DNA of 64,000 nt from Hygrophila difformis. Lineage: Eukaryota > Streptophyta > Magnoliopsida > Lamiales > Acanthaceae. The stretch's first letter is position 1, and every line of letters starts with the position of its first letter. Made by a program: the position numbers and the translations under genes. Positions 10,959 through 23,521 of the stretch are shown piece after piece. The DNA lies in assembly GCA_030278955.1 (NCBI GenBank), contig JAOANR010000008.1:43259301-43323300 (forward strand). Direction: 5' to 3'. The notes below the pieces were generated by a model. The model was not told where the DNA came from. It ran no database searches and saw only the letters and a program-made list of their open reading frames with translations.

Positions 10959-13097
10959 TGATGCACCCTGTGAAACCACATTTAAATGAGCTTAAATTGT
11001 ACTAAAATATGTCCAAAATGAGTGCATTTTACCTTAATTCATTGCACTTTTAGGTGTATTTCATGTGTTTTTATTTTTCAAGTGATCATGGTTAGATTTG
11101 GCTTATTTAGGTTAAATTTATCGCGTTTTTATGTGTTTTTAATAAGACTTTGGCAAACCTAATGCATTGCAATGTTGTTTCAGGCATTTAAATAATGAAG
11201 AGCGATGTTCGGAGGCTTTATTTTGGAAAATAAGGAATATTTAATGTGATAGGTGCCAAGATTCAGACTTAGAAAAAAATCAGTTGAAATCTTCCCAGAA
11301 TGCTCTGCACAGGCATGGCGGAGCCTAAATTGCCTTCCGAGCACCGCATCAGGCACCGTTTCAACACTTAGAAAAATTTCAGAGGTGAAAAAGCTTCAGA
11401 ATGCTCCGCACCTTCTTGGCGGCGCCTAAAACAGCCTCTAGGCGCCACTTTTGGCACCGCAATCAGAAAATTGGGAAAAAAGCTTCAGAATGCTCCGCAC
11501 CTTCTTGACGGCGCCTAAAACACCTTCCAGGCGCCACAAAATGCGCCGCAGACAAAATTTTAGGAAATTGTCAGAATGCACCGCACCTTCTTAGCGGCGC
11601 CTAAAACCCCTTCCAAGCGCCACTTTTTGCGCCGCAGCAGAAAATTTGGAAAATGTCAGGATGCGCCAGCTCTCTTTGGTGGCGCCGAAAACCTCTTCCG
11701 AGCGCCATTTTATGCGCCACAGTCGAAGTTCGGCAGTTTTCTAACCTCCCGAACTCGGTTTTAAATGCCGTTTTTCGTCATTCTCTTGATCTAGACTCAT
11801 TCCAGACTCAAGGCAGACTCATTTTATCATCAGAAACTCTCTGGAAACGCTCTAAAACTTAGGAGAAGAAGGCCGATAACACCGAATCATGCCGGAGGAA
11901 GTGATCAGAACGTCTTTCTGACTGTGTTCTTCGCATTCTAGGTGTTGTCTTTCTTTTTCTCGCTTTGTAATGTTTAGGTTTTGCTTTTAAACATAATTTC
12001 CTACTGTTTCCATGTTTGTAAACGGATTTCTATGTTGTTCGTGTTAAAAGTATTCTAGAACGGGAGTTCAGAATCACTTTTGAAGTACGAATTTATGTTT
12101 TATGGAAGTATAATAAATGTCGATGTTTATCTGTGTAATCTGGATTAATCTGCAAGAACTGTTAGAATTTGCATTAGGATTATGTATTGGATGCCTGAAA
12201 TTGATCGACAATTATGTTTTGGCAAAAATCTGAAATCTGCATTTTTAATCTGCTAAATCTGGACTGATCGATCATTCTGCATATTTTGTCTACAATAATC
12301 TGATAAAAATTCTAATATGTTGACATTCTAAATTTAGTATTAAAATCCATATTACCATGTTTTATCAATATCTTACCATATTTATTAGATTATTTACACT
12401 ATTCTGCATAATTAAATGTTAGAATCTAATCTGTTTGATTTTCTGCTTTGCTAAATCGGGAGATAAAAAGTGGAAATTAGATTTTAGTACATGTCTTGGG
12501 AAAAAATCACATTAAAATAGATTCTGGCATGTACACGCTGATTTGGGAAATGAAATGTGTCGTATGATCACTATAGGAAAATTTGTATGCTTGAGAAAGA
12601 CTCAATTTTATGCCTAGACTGATGATTGCAGAATGTTAGATAATTTGATTTGCTTCCATGAAGTCTGTTTTTACAAATTATGAAAATTAGGAAATTGGCA
12701 TATATTTAATCTTTATAAAATAATTAAATCTGCTGAAATTGATCTTTTTAGACATTGGGAAATGCTAAATCATTATGCAATTTCACTTTTATATAAAGAT
12801 GGTATGTTCTAAATCATTACAAGCATATATCTTATCTTTATTTTTATTATTTTAAATTTTTAACTTGCTTTATTCTTAAGTTTAATGCTATCATTTTAAT
12901 TTAATCACCATTAGAATTAAACAAACTCTTTTCAAAATATAATATATATTATTAATGAACTTAAAATGATTAAGTTTTCTCCAGAATGAAATAATATTCT
13001 GAATTCCCTTGGGTTCGACCCGGTATTCACCGGTTTTTATTACTTGATGACAACCATCCGCTTGTGGTAAAATATGAGTAGTGAAAATCACTCATCA
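10959..13097 (+). mobile_element. Solo LTR of a Tat/Athila-like element, TSD TCCGT
   Basis: A 2,139-bp insertion starting TGATGCACCCTG and ending CACTCATCA, flanked by TCCGT at 10954-10958 and 13098-13102. The uninterrupted sequence (GCGATCCGTCGGGCC) is in the 5' LTR of the same element near 20836-20850. The end segment with TTGGGTTCGACCC and TACTTGATGACAACC resembles LTR ends I know from Tat/Athila lineages. Neither PBS nor internal sequence is present, so it is a solo LTR, normally formed by LTR-LTR recombination. Orientation is inferred from that end segment. Confidence 0.85.
11296..11745. repeat. GC-rich tandem repeat in the Tat-like solo LTR
   Basis: Five units of about 85-100 bp, each opening with a variant of CAGAATGCTCCGCACCTTC followed by GGCGGCGCC and a second GGCGCC. 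The inverted GGCGCC words could pair. The units are GC-rich in an otherwise AT-rich LTR. Confidence 0.8.
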
Positions 13098-13441
13098 TCC
13101 GTCGGGCCTTTTCTCCTCTCTTTCGCACTTCTATCCCTCTATGTTCTCGGGCTCCGATTTCCGGGTTAGTTTTGGGTTCCAATTCCCTATCTAAATCTTA
13201 CTCGGGTCTGAATTTACATTTGGACTCGAATTATCGAGTTCATTAGTATCGGGCTCCCGTGTAACAATTTATTCGTTTAAATTGTCTTCGGCTTCCCGGG
13301 TTCTCGAAACTTTGATTCCTTTTTAATTTAAACTCCATTTCTCACTTCCTTATGATTCCTTATCAAAGTATCATGTTTATTTATTTATTGTTTATTTTAT
13401 TTATCTATTTATTTTATGTTGCAAAATTCCCGGGTATTACA

Positions 13442-13672
13442 GTCTACCCTCCTTAAGAATCAACTTCGTACTCGAAGTTGTGTTTCGGCTTTTCTAGTGC
13501 TAAGAGTTAATTCTTTTGTTTATTTTATTATTTTGTGACTGAACTTAGAATTAAAATTTCTAAGCTGCCTACGTACCCTGTAAAGGGATCAAGCCATAAC
13601 GTAGTTCAAAACAATTTGAATTTGTTTGTTTATTTCGGACCAAATTATACGGTGTGACATCCTCTCCCCCTT
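13442..13672 (-). repeat. Double polypurine tract with LTR-start-like relic, element B
   Basis: Next to the LTR end lies the reverse of a PPT (CCTCCTTAAG near 13447-13456). About 218 bp further on (13659) the reverse of an LTR-like start TGTCACACCG is followed by a second PPT (CCTCTCCCCCTTAAG, 13661-13675). The sequence between contains the GAACTACGT..GGCTTGATCCCTTTACAGGGTACGTAGGCAG-type block that opens the solo LTR at 15695. Confidence 0.75.
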
Positions 13673-13682
13673 AAGCTTACAG

Positions 13683-13740
13683 TTATGTCCCCATAACTGT
13701 GGTGGTGTCGATTTGGAATAGGGTCGGGTAGCGTTGTATA
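13683..13740 (-). pseudogene. Remnant of pol C-terminus, element B
   Basis: The minus strand reads RYPTLF..DTTTVMGT then stop, the same ending as the chromodomain region of element D (33510-33549). It sits a few bases after the gag stop, showing that protease, RT and integrase have been deleted between gag and the last pol codons. Confidence 0.75.
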
Positions 13741-13750
13741 TCATCAGTTC

Positions 13751-14877
13751 TCACTGAGCTAGCAAGTCTGCTTGGTCAACATCATTCCATCGTCCTACAG
13801 CTCTTCCTTGATCTCCTTGTTGAGGGTTTACCAAATCTAGCCTCTTCTCAATCATCTCCTCACGAACATTACATTCTCTAATCACGTGGTCTTCCCCACC
13901 ACATCTATAACAAGTCCCGCGCCTTGGGCATTCGCCCACCAGATGGGCTTGGTGGCACTGAGGGCAACGTGGTATGTCTGTACGACGTATGCCTTTTCTT
14001 CCATTATTGGAATCTTTATTCTCGTTCTTCTTTGGCTCATTGGACCTATCTTGTCCATCGTTATTGCTCCGATTCTTTTTCTCAAATCCTTGCGAGTCCT
14101 TGCTCGACTCCCCAATTTCTTTATGCTTCAGTTGCTGGACTCGATAAATTGCTACAGCGCGGTCATATACCATCTGCAGGTTGTGAATTGTCCTACTGCA
14201 AGTATCTCCCGGATACTAAGATTCAGACCCATCTCGAATTTCTGAGCCTTGTCAGAGTCGGTTGGTACTATCCTTGTAGGAAATCGTACAAATTCCTTGA
14301 ACCGGGTGTAATACTCCTGCACCGTCTGTCCCCCTTGTCTTAGTGATAAAAACTCTTCATACATTGCTGCCTTGGTGCTCATGGGGTAGAATCGGTCCCT
14401 TAGATCCTCCTTAAGCTTATTCCACGAATAATCTTCTTCAGCTTCCTCTAAATTCCTCTGGAGGTTTTGCCACCACTCATCGGCTTCGCCTCCTAAGTAG
14501 TAGGTTGCTACTCGTAGCTTTGCCTCATGAGGGCATTTGATAGCATTCAAGAGCTTATCAAATGTACGGATCCACCCCTCAAGTTTGGGGGGATCCTCTT
14601 GCCCATCATAGCGTGGTGGTTGATAGGGATTCACCAACGCTAGATAGTTGATTTGAGCCACTGGCGGAGGTACTGCTGCTTGTGCCCTATGCACCTCCGC
14701 ATTTCCTAATGCTACAAGGACTTCCTCTACAGTTTTTAGACGTTCTTCCATATTGTTGGGCATAGGAGGCACCAGTTCTTCTAGGTTCTGAGGACTTCCA
14801 CTGTTGTTGGGCACGTTGGGGAGGTCAACGTCTGTGCCGTTTGGACTCACCTTCCTCGGTTTTCTCCTAGGTGCCAT
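13751..14877 (-). pseudogene. gag of element B with one frameshift
   Basis: Starts MAPRRKPRKVSP at 14877. Residues about 80-230 hold the retrotransposon gag domain (NYLALVNPYQPP, KLEGWIRTFDKLL, LGGEADEWW, FLSLRQGGQTVQEYYTRF). The first frame ends at 14152 after a frame change near 14190; the next frame (14173-13751) carries the rest, including a basic Lys/Asn-rich stretch and a CCHC knuckle (CYRCGGEDHVIREC). Sequence divergence from the gags of A, C and E marks a separate subfamily. Gag is the only substantial gene of this element. Confidence 0.85.
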
Positions 14878-15670
14878 TTTCTGTTATGAACGTGTATAGA
14901 TTACATTCTGGGGATTTGAGAGATCGTTTAGGAAGGAAATTATGAAGGCCAGAAACCAAATATTTTTTTTTTTTGGTCGGACAGGGTTCTGTCCAGATTT
15001 TTTTTTTCAAGTCTCGAATTTTGGAATTTTGGATTTGTTGTTTGGGAAACCAAACAAGATTTTTTGAATAAAGAGTGTTTTAATTAGCAACTTGATTTTT
15101 ATTGTTCAACATAACGAAAATGTTTCGTATGAGGGTAGGAGTGGCAATGGCCGAGGATTGTTATACTTAATCGTGCGCTTAGATAAACGCGATCCAGAAC
15201 TAAGGCAGGATCAGTCTCTAGTTAGCGTTTCTAATTCGATGTCAAGCCTCTAAGTTATCTAGGTGTAGCAAAAGATCTAAGTTAGAACAACGTCGCTTCT
15301 ATGTTATCTAAGGTATAGATAATGCATTATGCGCATGCAAATGATGATACCCTCAAAAATAAATGCACTATTTTTTCCATGGGTTTTAAAATAGAATATA
15401 TCCCATGGTGGACTAAAATAACAGCAATAAGATTTGGGCCTCTATATTGGCCAAAGAATAATAATTAATTTTTAATAAAAATATGGGGATTGGGCCTTAA
15501 AAATTTTGGGGTTTAAAAATGATTTTTTGGGCTAAGAATAATTTGGGCTAGAAGATAATAATTTGGGCTCCTTATAAAGGAATACCTTAAAATAATAGTA
15601 TTGGTAATAGTTTAAAAATAAGAGTTTAAAAATAATAAGGGCTTTAAAAATAATAATTTAAAAATATCCG
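14878..15670 (-). other. 5' leader of element B
   Basis: No coding sequence supported; ORF0 is absent. Contains the TAGTTAGCGTTTCTAATTCG and GTCGCTTCTA-GTTATCTAAGG blocks shared with the leader of element C (25380-25505) and GGGCC/GGGCT-rich AT segments near the PBS. Confidence 0.6.
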
Positions 15671-15683
15671 GGCTATGATACCA
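15671..15683 (-). other. Primer binding site of element B
   Basis: Reverse complement is TGGTATCATAGCC, one mismatch from the initiator tRNA-Met complement; three bases from the LTR end at 15687. Confidence 0.75.
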
Positions 15684-15694
15684 CTTTGTAACAC

Positions 15695-18504
15695 TGTAAC
15701 ACCCGAGAAAAAAAAACAAATTCAAATTGTTTTGAACTACGTCATGACTTGATCCCTTCACAGGGTACGTAGGCAGCTTGGAACTAATTTCTAAGTTCAG
15801 TCACGAAATAAATCACAAAATAAATCACAAATTAAGTCACAAAATAAATCACGAGATAAATCACAAGATCGATCGCAAGGACGATAGGAGGAGTTGAAAC
15901 CAATTTAGACTAGACTAATTAGGACACGGAAATGTTACGAGCGATAAGCCGAACTCGTAACAAGTTTAAGGTGAAGATGCCGAACTGGAGACGACCCGAG
16001 GAGTCGAGCTAACACATAGGGGGTAGAAAACCGATAGAGGAAAGCAAGGAAAGACCCGACGGAACACGCGAACCGCCGAACCGGCCGGTTCGGTCCGGCC
16101 CGCGCCCGCCGCGCGCCGCCGCGCGGCCACCGCGTGGACGAAGGTGTCGCGACGCCAGGCCTGGCACGCGTGCTCCGCGCGGCCATAGGCGTGGGTGCGC
16201 GCCACCTCCGCGCCAGAGGAGCTGAATGTGTAATCTTTCCATTCGGGGGTGATTTTCTTGCCTAAATTATAATTCCCTTCGAGGGAAACCGAATTCCAGC
16301 CTTAAGGAAGGCTTAAGGGCGGCTGGGGAGCCTCAAAAGCCCTAATCCCACAGAAACCAATCCCCACAATACTCACAAACTTCCTCTCCAAGCCAAACTC
16401 TCCCGACGAAACTTTCCGGCGAACATTCCGGCGACGACGAGGCGAACAGGACTGAGCCACTACCTCATAGAACCTTGGTAAGTCTTAATATAGTGTTCCA
16501 TCCGTCCATAAGTCTCCAAAACTCGGATTCCAACACTTTTTCCTTACTATGATTTCACGTCGGAAAACGAACAAAAAGCGATCGGAGAAGTTGGCCGTTC
16601 GTCGTGACCCTAGGACGTCCGAAAACCCAATCCAGCGACCCTATTCTCTAACTAAGTAAGTTAAGACCTTACTCACAAATTTTTGTGGTTTATTGTTGTT
16701 TAAAACTCTAGATCTATACCCGTAACGAAAACCGCTTTTCGAAAACCCTATTTTCGTCCAATTCCAAAAACTCGCCTAAAACTCGACCTTCGGGAATTCA
16801 AACTGAAAACTTTTCAACATAGACTTTGTTCCTAAGACTTTAATCTATTTTGTGTCCAAATTTCAGCCATTGACATTAAGATTTGCTATCCCAAATCTCG
16901 CCGTAAACTTTCTGTGACAAACCGAACGTTTTAAACCGTTGACAGATTTCATTGCTCGACTTGATGCACGTTTTTCACCCATTTTTAGAATGATTTAACT
17001 TTGCATTTCTAAACAAAAGTTGTAGATAAATGTGTCTAGATTATGCATATAAACGTTCGTGGATTTTGGAGTTCATTTGATATGTCAAAACGGCCGAATT
17101 CAGAACTGTTTAAAACTACCTTTTTAGTCCGCGCGTGTACAGCGTGTTGTGGTCGATTTTTGAACACCTAAAATTCATTATTTCTAATTTCTTAAAACAT
17201 GAAAGTTGTTCCTTAATTTGTTTTGTATCTTCTGTAAAAATTTCGGATCAATTGGCTTTGAATTGAATTTTTAATCGGCGTCGCACGAACCTGTGACGAA
17301 ATCAGTTTTTGAGACAGAAATTATCTTTTGTAAAGAACTCAAATTTTGACTCACTTAGAACCTTTATTTCCAAAAACTTAAAAAATGAAAGTTGTTCGTG
17401 TGTGTGTTTTTGAGCTACTGTGTGAATTTCAGAAGTTTTGGTGTGAAAACGAATTTTTAATCAAGGAAGGCGCAAACTGCGTCAAACCGGATTTTTCGAA
17501 CTAGAGAAAACTCGAACTATGAAACGCGATATCGAACCTTTTGATCACTTGAAATACGAACTTTCGAAAAAATCCCGTGCATTAGGCTGAGCCGATCTTC
17601 ATGCTAATCATTATCTTTGAGACTGCCTCGTTAGTGGTCTCCTTACTATCTGAGATTGCCTCGTTAGTGATCTCGCGCGCTGTGTTTTGGATCGCCTCGT
17701 TAGTGGTCCTTCCATCTTTTGAGACTGCCTCATTAGTGGTCTCCCATTGTTGTGGACTGCCTCGTTAGTGGTCCTATGTTGAGATTGCCTCGTTGGTGGT
17801 CTCCCGGTATGGTGTCCTCTTCTTAGTTTGCGGGATAAATTATAAAAGACTGGTGTGAGTGTTAATTATGCTTAAATCCAATTTACCATGTTTTTAAATT
17901 ACGCATTTAAATATCGTCATTAAATTATGCCTTTAAATTCCGCCTTTAAAAATTGAGTCTTTTAAAATTATGCATTTTCGTCTTTGATAAATTAATCATG
18001 TTTTTCCGCTGCGAATAAAATATGGATTTTAAATGAATGCATGAAAAGGTAAAAATCTTTGGATTTGAACACATGGAACCCCTTAAATTGTTAGTTAGGG
18101 ATTAACTTACTTGGTATATTTTTATACTGATAAACCGTTGTTATTTTTCTTTTACAGCGTATGTCGAGTGACGCATTTGCATATGCACTTGGGGGAAATC
18201 ATAACGGACATTTTAAATTCTGCATCGTACTGTTTTTACCGGGTCTGTTAAACCCGAGGATTTGGCCATGTTGGCCGTGATTTACTTTCGCAGCATTTAC
18301 TCTATTTATTTTTCGCGCATGATGATTACTACTATCGTATTTTAAATTAAGTATTATAAATTTCCTGACTAAATCTTGAAATGCTTTAAATCTTTTACAT
18401 ACCCACAAGCCTTGCATTTCCTTAGTGAGCTCGGGAAGTCGTGTCTTGCTAGGGAGATGTGGCGGTGGCATCCTGGCCTGGGTTATCAAATCCGGGGTGT
18501 TACA
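15695..18504 (+). mobile_element. Chromovirus solo LTR, TSD AACAC
   Basis: A 2,810-bp LTR beginning TGTAACACCCGAG and ending GGGGTGTTACA, flanked by AACAC at 15690-15694 and 18505-18509; the intact target is seen in sister LTRs (TGTAACACCTCGG at 21034). Its first about 200 bp are the block (GAACTACGTCATGACTTGATC, GGGTACGTAGGCAG) that in elements B, C and D lies between two polypurine tracts outside the LTR. A GC-rich stretch at 16050-16210 has short frames that I do not consider genes. Confidence 0.88.
17619..17805. repeat. Short tandem repeats in the solo LTR
   Basis: Six to seven units of about 28-38 bp built on GCCTCGTTAGTGGTC with GAGA..TCTC flanks that can pair. Lies at the position where LTRs of B carry the B-box-like array. 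Confidence 0.8.
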
Positions 18505-18669
18505 AACACCTCGGTTTTTGGTAACCCAGGTCGGGATGTCACCGCCACACCTCTCTAGCAAGACACGGCTTCTCCGAGCTTGCTAAAGAGATGCAAGGCT
18601 AGGTATTGCCGTATTTAAATATTTAAAACACATTCAAACAGCCCATACAATATAGTTCGGAAAATAATA

Positions 18670-18929
18670 CTACCTCCGTTCCTTTTTAATTGCCACGGAC
18701 CCACATTTCGCGCAATCCATTACACATTTTTAATCGTTAATAACTCAAATTCCATACAAGTAAAAATTATAAAAATTTGATATTCTAAATCTATACGATT
18801 AGACGAAGCCAACAAGATCCCACTTAACTATATTTTATCTTACATAATTGTATTAAAAAGTCGAATCAAACTTACTCAATAAACAGTGTCAAAACACCAT
18901 ATGTGGCAATAAATAAGGAACGGAGGAAG
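18670..18929. mobile_element. Stowaway-type MITE (Tc1/mariner), TSD TA
   Basis: 260 bp with terminal inverted repeats of about 28 bp: left CTACCTCCGTTCC..., right ...GGAACGGAGGAAG, one mismatch in the first 13 bases. Flanked by TA at 18668-18669 and 18930-18931. The empty site AATAATATCATTATAG is in the 3' LTR of the same element near 9366-9380. No coding capacity; mobilised by a mariner-like transposase elsewhere. Confidence 0.92.
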
Positions 18930-19437
18930 TATCATTATAGTGTAGCGGAAAATAATATTTAAATATAAGTATTGCAGCGGAAATTTAAATAGGGCCAACA
19001 TGGCCAAAACACGGGTTAAACAGGCCCGTTCATGTCATAGTCTAATGCAAAAATTTAAAAACAAAGTTCCCAAAAATTCCCATGCATGTACGTGCTCAAG
19101 TATAATCCACATGCTCTGTAGAAAAAAGAAAGAAATGGTTTTGGGTCAGCACAACTTGCTGAGTAAGTTAACACATACATGATTGTGGGGTTTCAAAGCC
19201 TTTAATTAAATTTAATGAAAACATGTGCATACAAGACATGATTTAATTTTATTCATCTAATAATAATTTAATTGCATAATTTAAAAGACAGGGGTTCCAT
19301 AAGATCATAATTCAACAACACATGATAAAATAATCGCAAGACATAATTTAAAGGCGTAATTTAAATAAGGAAAATATCCAAGTATTTCAGGATTTCATTC
19401 TTTTTTTTTTATTCAATATGATCTAGTATAATTTGTT

Positions 19438-19706
19438 CTTGGGGAAACGAACCCGCAAGAATTTAAACGCATCCTAGGGAATCGAACCCGTAGGAATCAA
19501 CACACGTCCTGGGAAATCGAACCCGCAGGAATTGACACTCATCCTGGGGAATTGAACCCGCAGGAATCGACACACATCCTGGGGAATCGAACCCGCAGGA
19601 AAACATACACCCTGGGGAATCGAACCCGCAAGGTTTGATATGGACATCCTGGGGAATCGAACCCGCAGAAAACAGACACCTTGGGGAATCGAACCCGCAA
19701 GGTAAG
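19438..19706 (-). repeat. Array of tRNA T-arm / B-box-like repeats, copy 2
   Basis: Eight units, one more than in the 3' LTR copy at 9878-10112, with cleaner GGGGAATCGAACCCGCAGG cores. On the sense strand of the LTR most units contain GGTTCGATTCC. The count difference between the two LTRs shows unit gain or loss after insertion. Confidence 0.75.
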
Positions 19707-20617
19707 AACAAGTTTCGCAAATTTCACAAGTTTCTCAAGATATACTTCTCAGTACTCGCTGTTTGCTCCAAGATTATTTTAAAAATTCATTTTAAGTCCG
19801 AAAATTCTGAAATATTACAAGTGACTCGAAAACACAGAGACGAACAAGTTTCGTGTTTTAACATTTTCGATCTGAGTTAAGGAAATAAGTAAAAAACGTG
19901 GATTTCCATCAGGTTATTAATCTGTCCGAATTTTTTTTCAACAGAAGTTTCATAATTTCGAAATCTACCATAGCAAACGAACTCCAAATTTGATGAAATT
20001 TTACAGGAAGATTCCTAAGGCATAGATCTACAAGTTTCATGTTCAACAAAAGTTCTAATTCGGCCTAGATCTATTGTCAAAAAAGCCTACAAGTTCGGAC
20101 TAAAGTTCTGTCAAGATTTCAAGATCCAAAATTTGAACAGATTAGTTTAGGACGATTCCAGATATCAAAACCTAAAGAAAAATTATGAAACTTTTACACA
20201 ACCTAGATTAATGTCTTTCAAACATTTTTCTGTTTTAAGTTTCTTCGTTTGAACAGTTTAAAGGGTTCGAAAAATTCGTGCAAAAACACTGCGCCGTAGA
20301 GTTTTTCGTGTTGACAGATTTCAAGTTCTTAATTAAATCTTTAAATTAGATGTATTTTAATTTGCCCAAAACCATAGTAAGGTTAACTTATAGGTTTACG
20401 GATGTTCCGGCTCGTCGATTCGGAGGCGTGGCTTCCAGTCCACCGTTTATCTCCTAGATTCGTCGGGTTCTTCAATCACAACGACAAGGCCTCCGGAATT
20501 TCGTCCAAGTCAGTCTCCTCTCTTGCCTTCGTACCTCCGACGACTTTGGGATTAGGGTTTGATATGTAGAGAGTTTTTCGTAGGGTTTGAAAAGTGTTCA
20601 GGGTCAAACAAGACGAT

Positions 20618-20625
20618 TATTTATA
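20618..20625 (-). promoter_or_regulatory. TATA box of element B 5' LTR
   Basis: TATAAATA on the minus strand in the same context as 10732-10739. Confidence 0.7.
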
Positions 20626-21033
20626 GATGTGGAAGACCTAGGGGACGTCCAAGGTCTGCCCTAAGGTGTCTTGAGCCGAAAGGTAAGCAACCAAAGTCGA
20701 AAAATCCGGAATCGGGCGAGTGAATCGTGGAACGTCGCGACTACCGCTAACGGCGCGGGGTTGGCGCGGTCTTTCCCTTAGGAGCGCGCGGAGACCGCGC
20801 GACCTTGGTCCAGGCTGTGGTCTGGGCCGGGTCGTGCGATCCGTCGGGCCTTTTCTCATCTCTTTCGGACGTCTATCCCTCTATGTTCTCGGGCTCCGTT
20901 TTCCGGGTTAGTTTTGGGTTCCAATTCCCTATCTAAATCTTAATTGGGTCTGAATTTACATTTGGATACCGTTAGTATCGGGCTCCCGTGTAACAATTTT
21001 TTCGTTTAAATTGTCTTCGGCTTCCCGGGTTCT

Positions 21034-23521
21034 TGTAACACCTCGGTTTTTGGTAATCCAGGTCGGGATGTCACCGCACACCTCCCTAGCAAGACACGGT
21101 TTCTCCGAGCTTGCTAAAGAGATGCAAGGCTATGGTTTTTCAGAATTTAAAACATTCAAACAACCCATTGTAATAAAATTCAAAAATAATGTCATTACAG
21201 TTGCAGCGGAAAATAATAGCTAATTATATAGATAGCATCGGAAATTTAAATAGGGCCGACATAGCCAAAACACGGGTTAAACAGGCCTGTTCATGCAAGT
21301 TCTAGTCTAATGCAAAAATTCTAAAATAATATATCTTCCCAAAATTCCCATGTATGCATATGATGAGGCATTATCCTCAACTCTGAAAGAAAAAGAAAGA
21401 AATGGTTTTGGTCAGCACAACGTGCTGAGTAAGTTAACACCTACATGATCATGGGGTTTCAAAGCCATTAATTAGACTTAAAGAAAACATGTGCATAACA
21501 CCCCATAATTTAATTAATTTATTTAATAATAATAATGGCATAATTTAAAAGACATGGATTCCATAAAATCACAATATAGCTTGCAAGGTAAATAATTGTC
21601 TAACAAAAATTTAAAAGCATAATTTAAAAAAGGGAAGGGAAGTATTCAAGTCTTTTAATTTTCCCGTTAATCCACAGTCGAGTATCAAGATTTCATTGGT
21701 ATTTCAAGTTTGCATCGATTTCATTGCAATCCCTACATATTATTTCAAGTTTGCATCGATTGCATCACAACCCCTACATAGATTACTCTCGTCCATTTAG
21801 GCACGAAGCAAAAAGCTAGAGGGGCACCCGATGGGACACTCTCCCTATACGCAGAAAGCTCATTCTAGTCATATCGGGATTTCGAAAACGTTTGTTTATG
21901 TATTTTATTTCAAAGGAATTTCCAATCGTTTACACCTTAAAGGCCAATTTCCCAAATTTAGTAAGTTTCTCAAAATACCACTTCCTTAAACGCTGTTTAC
22001 TTCAAAATTGATTAAAAATAAGTTTTAAGTCCGAAAATTCTAAAAATTTACCAGTGACTCAAAAACACAGAGACGAACACGTTTCGTGTTTTAAGTTTTT
22101 CGATCTGGGTTACGGAAACAAGTCAAAAACGTGGATTCTCATCAGGTTATTAATCTGTCCGAATTTTTACAACAGCAGTTTCATAATTTCGAGATCTACC
22201 ATAGCAAACGAAAACCAAATTTGATGAAATTTTACAGGACAATATCTAAGGCATAGATCTACAAGTTTCATCTTCGGCTAAAGTTCTAAATCGGCTTGGA
22301 TCTATTGTCAAAATCGCCTACATGCTCGGACTAAAGTTCTGTCAAGATTTCAAGATCTAAATTTAGAACAGTTCAGTTTGGGGTCGATTTCAGATATCAA
22401 AACTTAATCAAAAATTATGAAATTTTTACAGAAGGTAGATCTATGTCTTAGGAACGTTTTTTCTGTTTTAAATTTTCCCGTTTGAACAGTTTTAAGGGTT
22501 TGGAAAAATCGTGCAAAAATGTTGCGCCGTAGAGGTTTTCGTTGTGACAGATTTTAAGTTCTTCATTTAATTCTTTAGATTAAAGGTATTTTAGTTCTCC
22601 CAAAACCATGTAAGCGTTAACTTACCGATTTATGGACGTTCCGGCTCGTCGATTCGGGGGCGTGGCTTCCAGTCCACCGTTTATCTCCTTGATTCGTCGG
22701 GTTCTTCGTTCTAGATCCGGATCGGGGTTTAGAATAGAAAAAGATTAAGTTAGGATTCGTTTTCGAATCATGAATAGAAAAAGATCGGACCAGAACTTAC
22801 CACAACGATAGAAGCCTTCAGATTTTCGTCCAAGTCAGTCCCTTCTCTTGGTTTCGTGCCTCCGACGACTCCGGGATTAGGGTTCGATATGTGGAGATTT
22901 CTCGTAGGGTTTGAAAAGTGTTCGGGATCGACTAGGATGATTATTTATAGATGTGCAAGACCTAGGGGATGTCCAAGGTCTACCCTAGTGAGTCTTGAGC
23001 CGCAAGGTGAGCAACCGAAGTTGGAAAATCCGGATTCGGGCGAGAAAATCTCGCTTGGCTTGTTACTGCCAACTGGCGCGAGGTTGGCGCGCCGTGTGTG
23101 GAAACCTCGCGTGGCCACCGCGCGGTCTCCTGCCTGGACTTCGGTCCGGGCGGGTCGTGCGATCCGTCGAGTCTTTCCTCCTCTCTTTCAGACTTCTATC
23201 CCTCTATGTTCTCGAATTCTGATTTCCGGGCTATTTTCGGGCTCCAATTTCCTATCTAACATTTTACTCGGGTCTAGATTTAATATTGGCCTCGAATTCT
23301 CGAGTTCATTGGTGTCGGGTTCCCGTGTACCATTTATTTGATTAAATTATCTTTGGCTTTACGGGTATTGGAAATTTAATTCCTTCTTAAATTAAATTCC
23401 ATTTCTCATTTCCTTATCTATGTATTATGTTTATTTATTTCTTATATTTATTTATTGTTATTGTTTTATTTATTTATTTGTTTATTTATTTATTTATGTA
23501 CTAAAAATCTCGGGTATTACA
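21034..23521 (-). repeat. 3' LTR of element C
   Basis: 2,488 bp, TGTAACACCTCGG to CTCGGGTATTACA. TATA box (reverse) at 22942-22949. Holds a two-unit minisatellite on TTTCAAGTTTGCATCGATT at about 21700-21785. Confidence 0.87.

Larger units (their letters stand above)
9204..13441 (-). repeat. 3' LTR of element B, split by a solo LTR
   Basis: Runs from TGTAACACCCCAG to CCCGGGTATTACA. Removing the solo LTR and one target copy leaves about 2.1 kb. It matches the 5' LTR pieces at 18510-21033 and 28253-28389. Contains the B-box-like array and a TATA box. Only short spurious frames are present. Confidence 0.88.

Noticed and set aside
15935..16242. Arg/Ala-rich overlapping minus frames
   Set aside because: Three overlapping frames over one GC-rich patch of an LTR; coding is unlikely.
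22856..23341. 161- and 162-residue plus-strand frames in the C LTRs (also 27595-28083)
   Set aside because: They cross the TATA and U3 on the antisense strand, recur because LTRs are paired, and show no domain.
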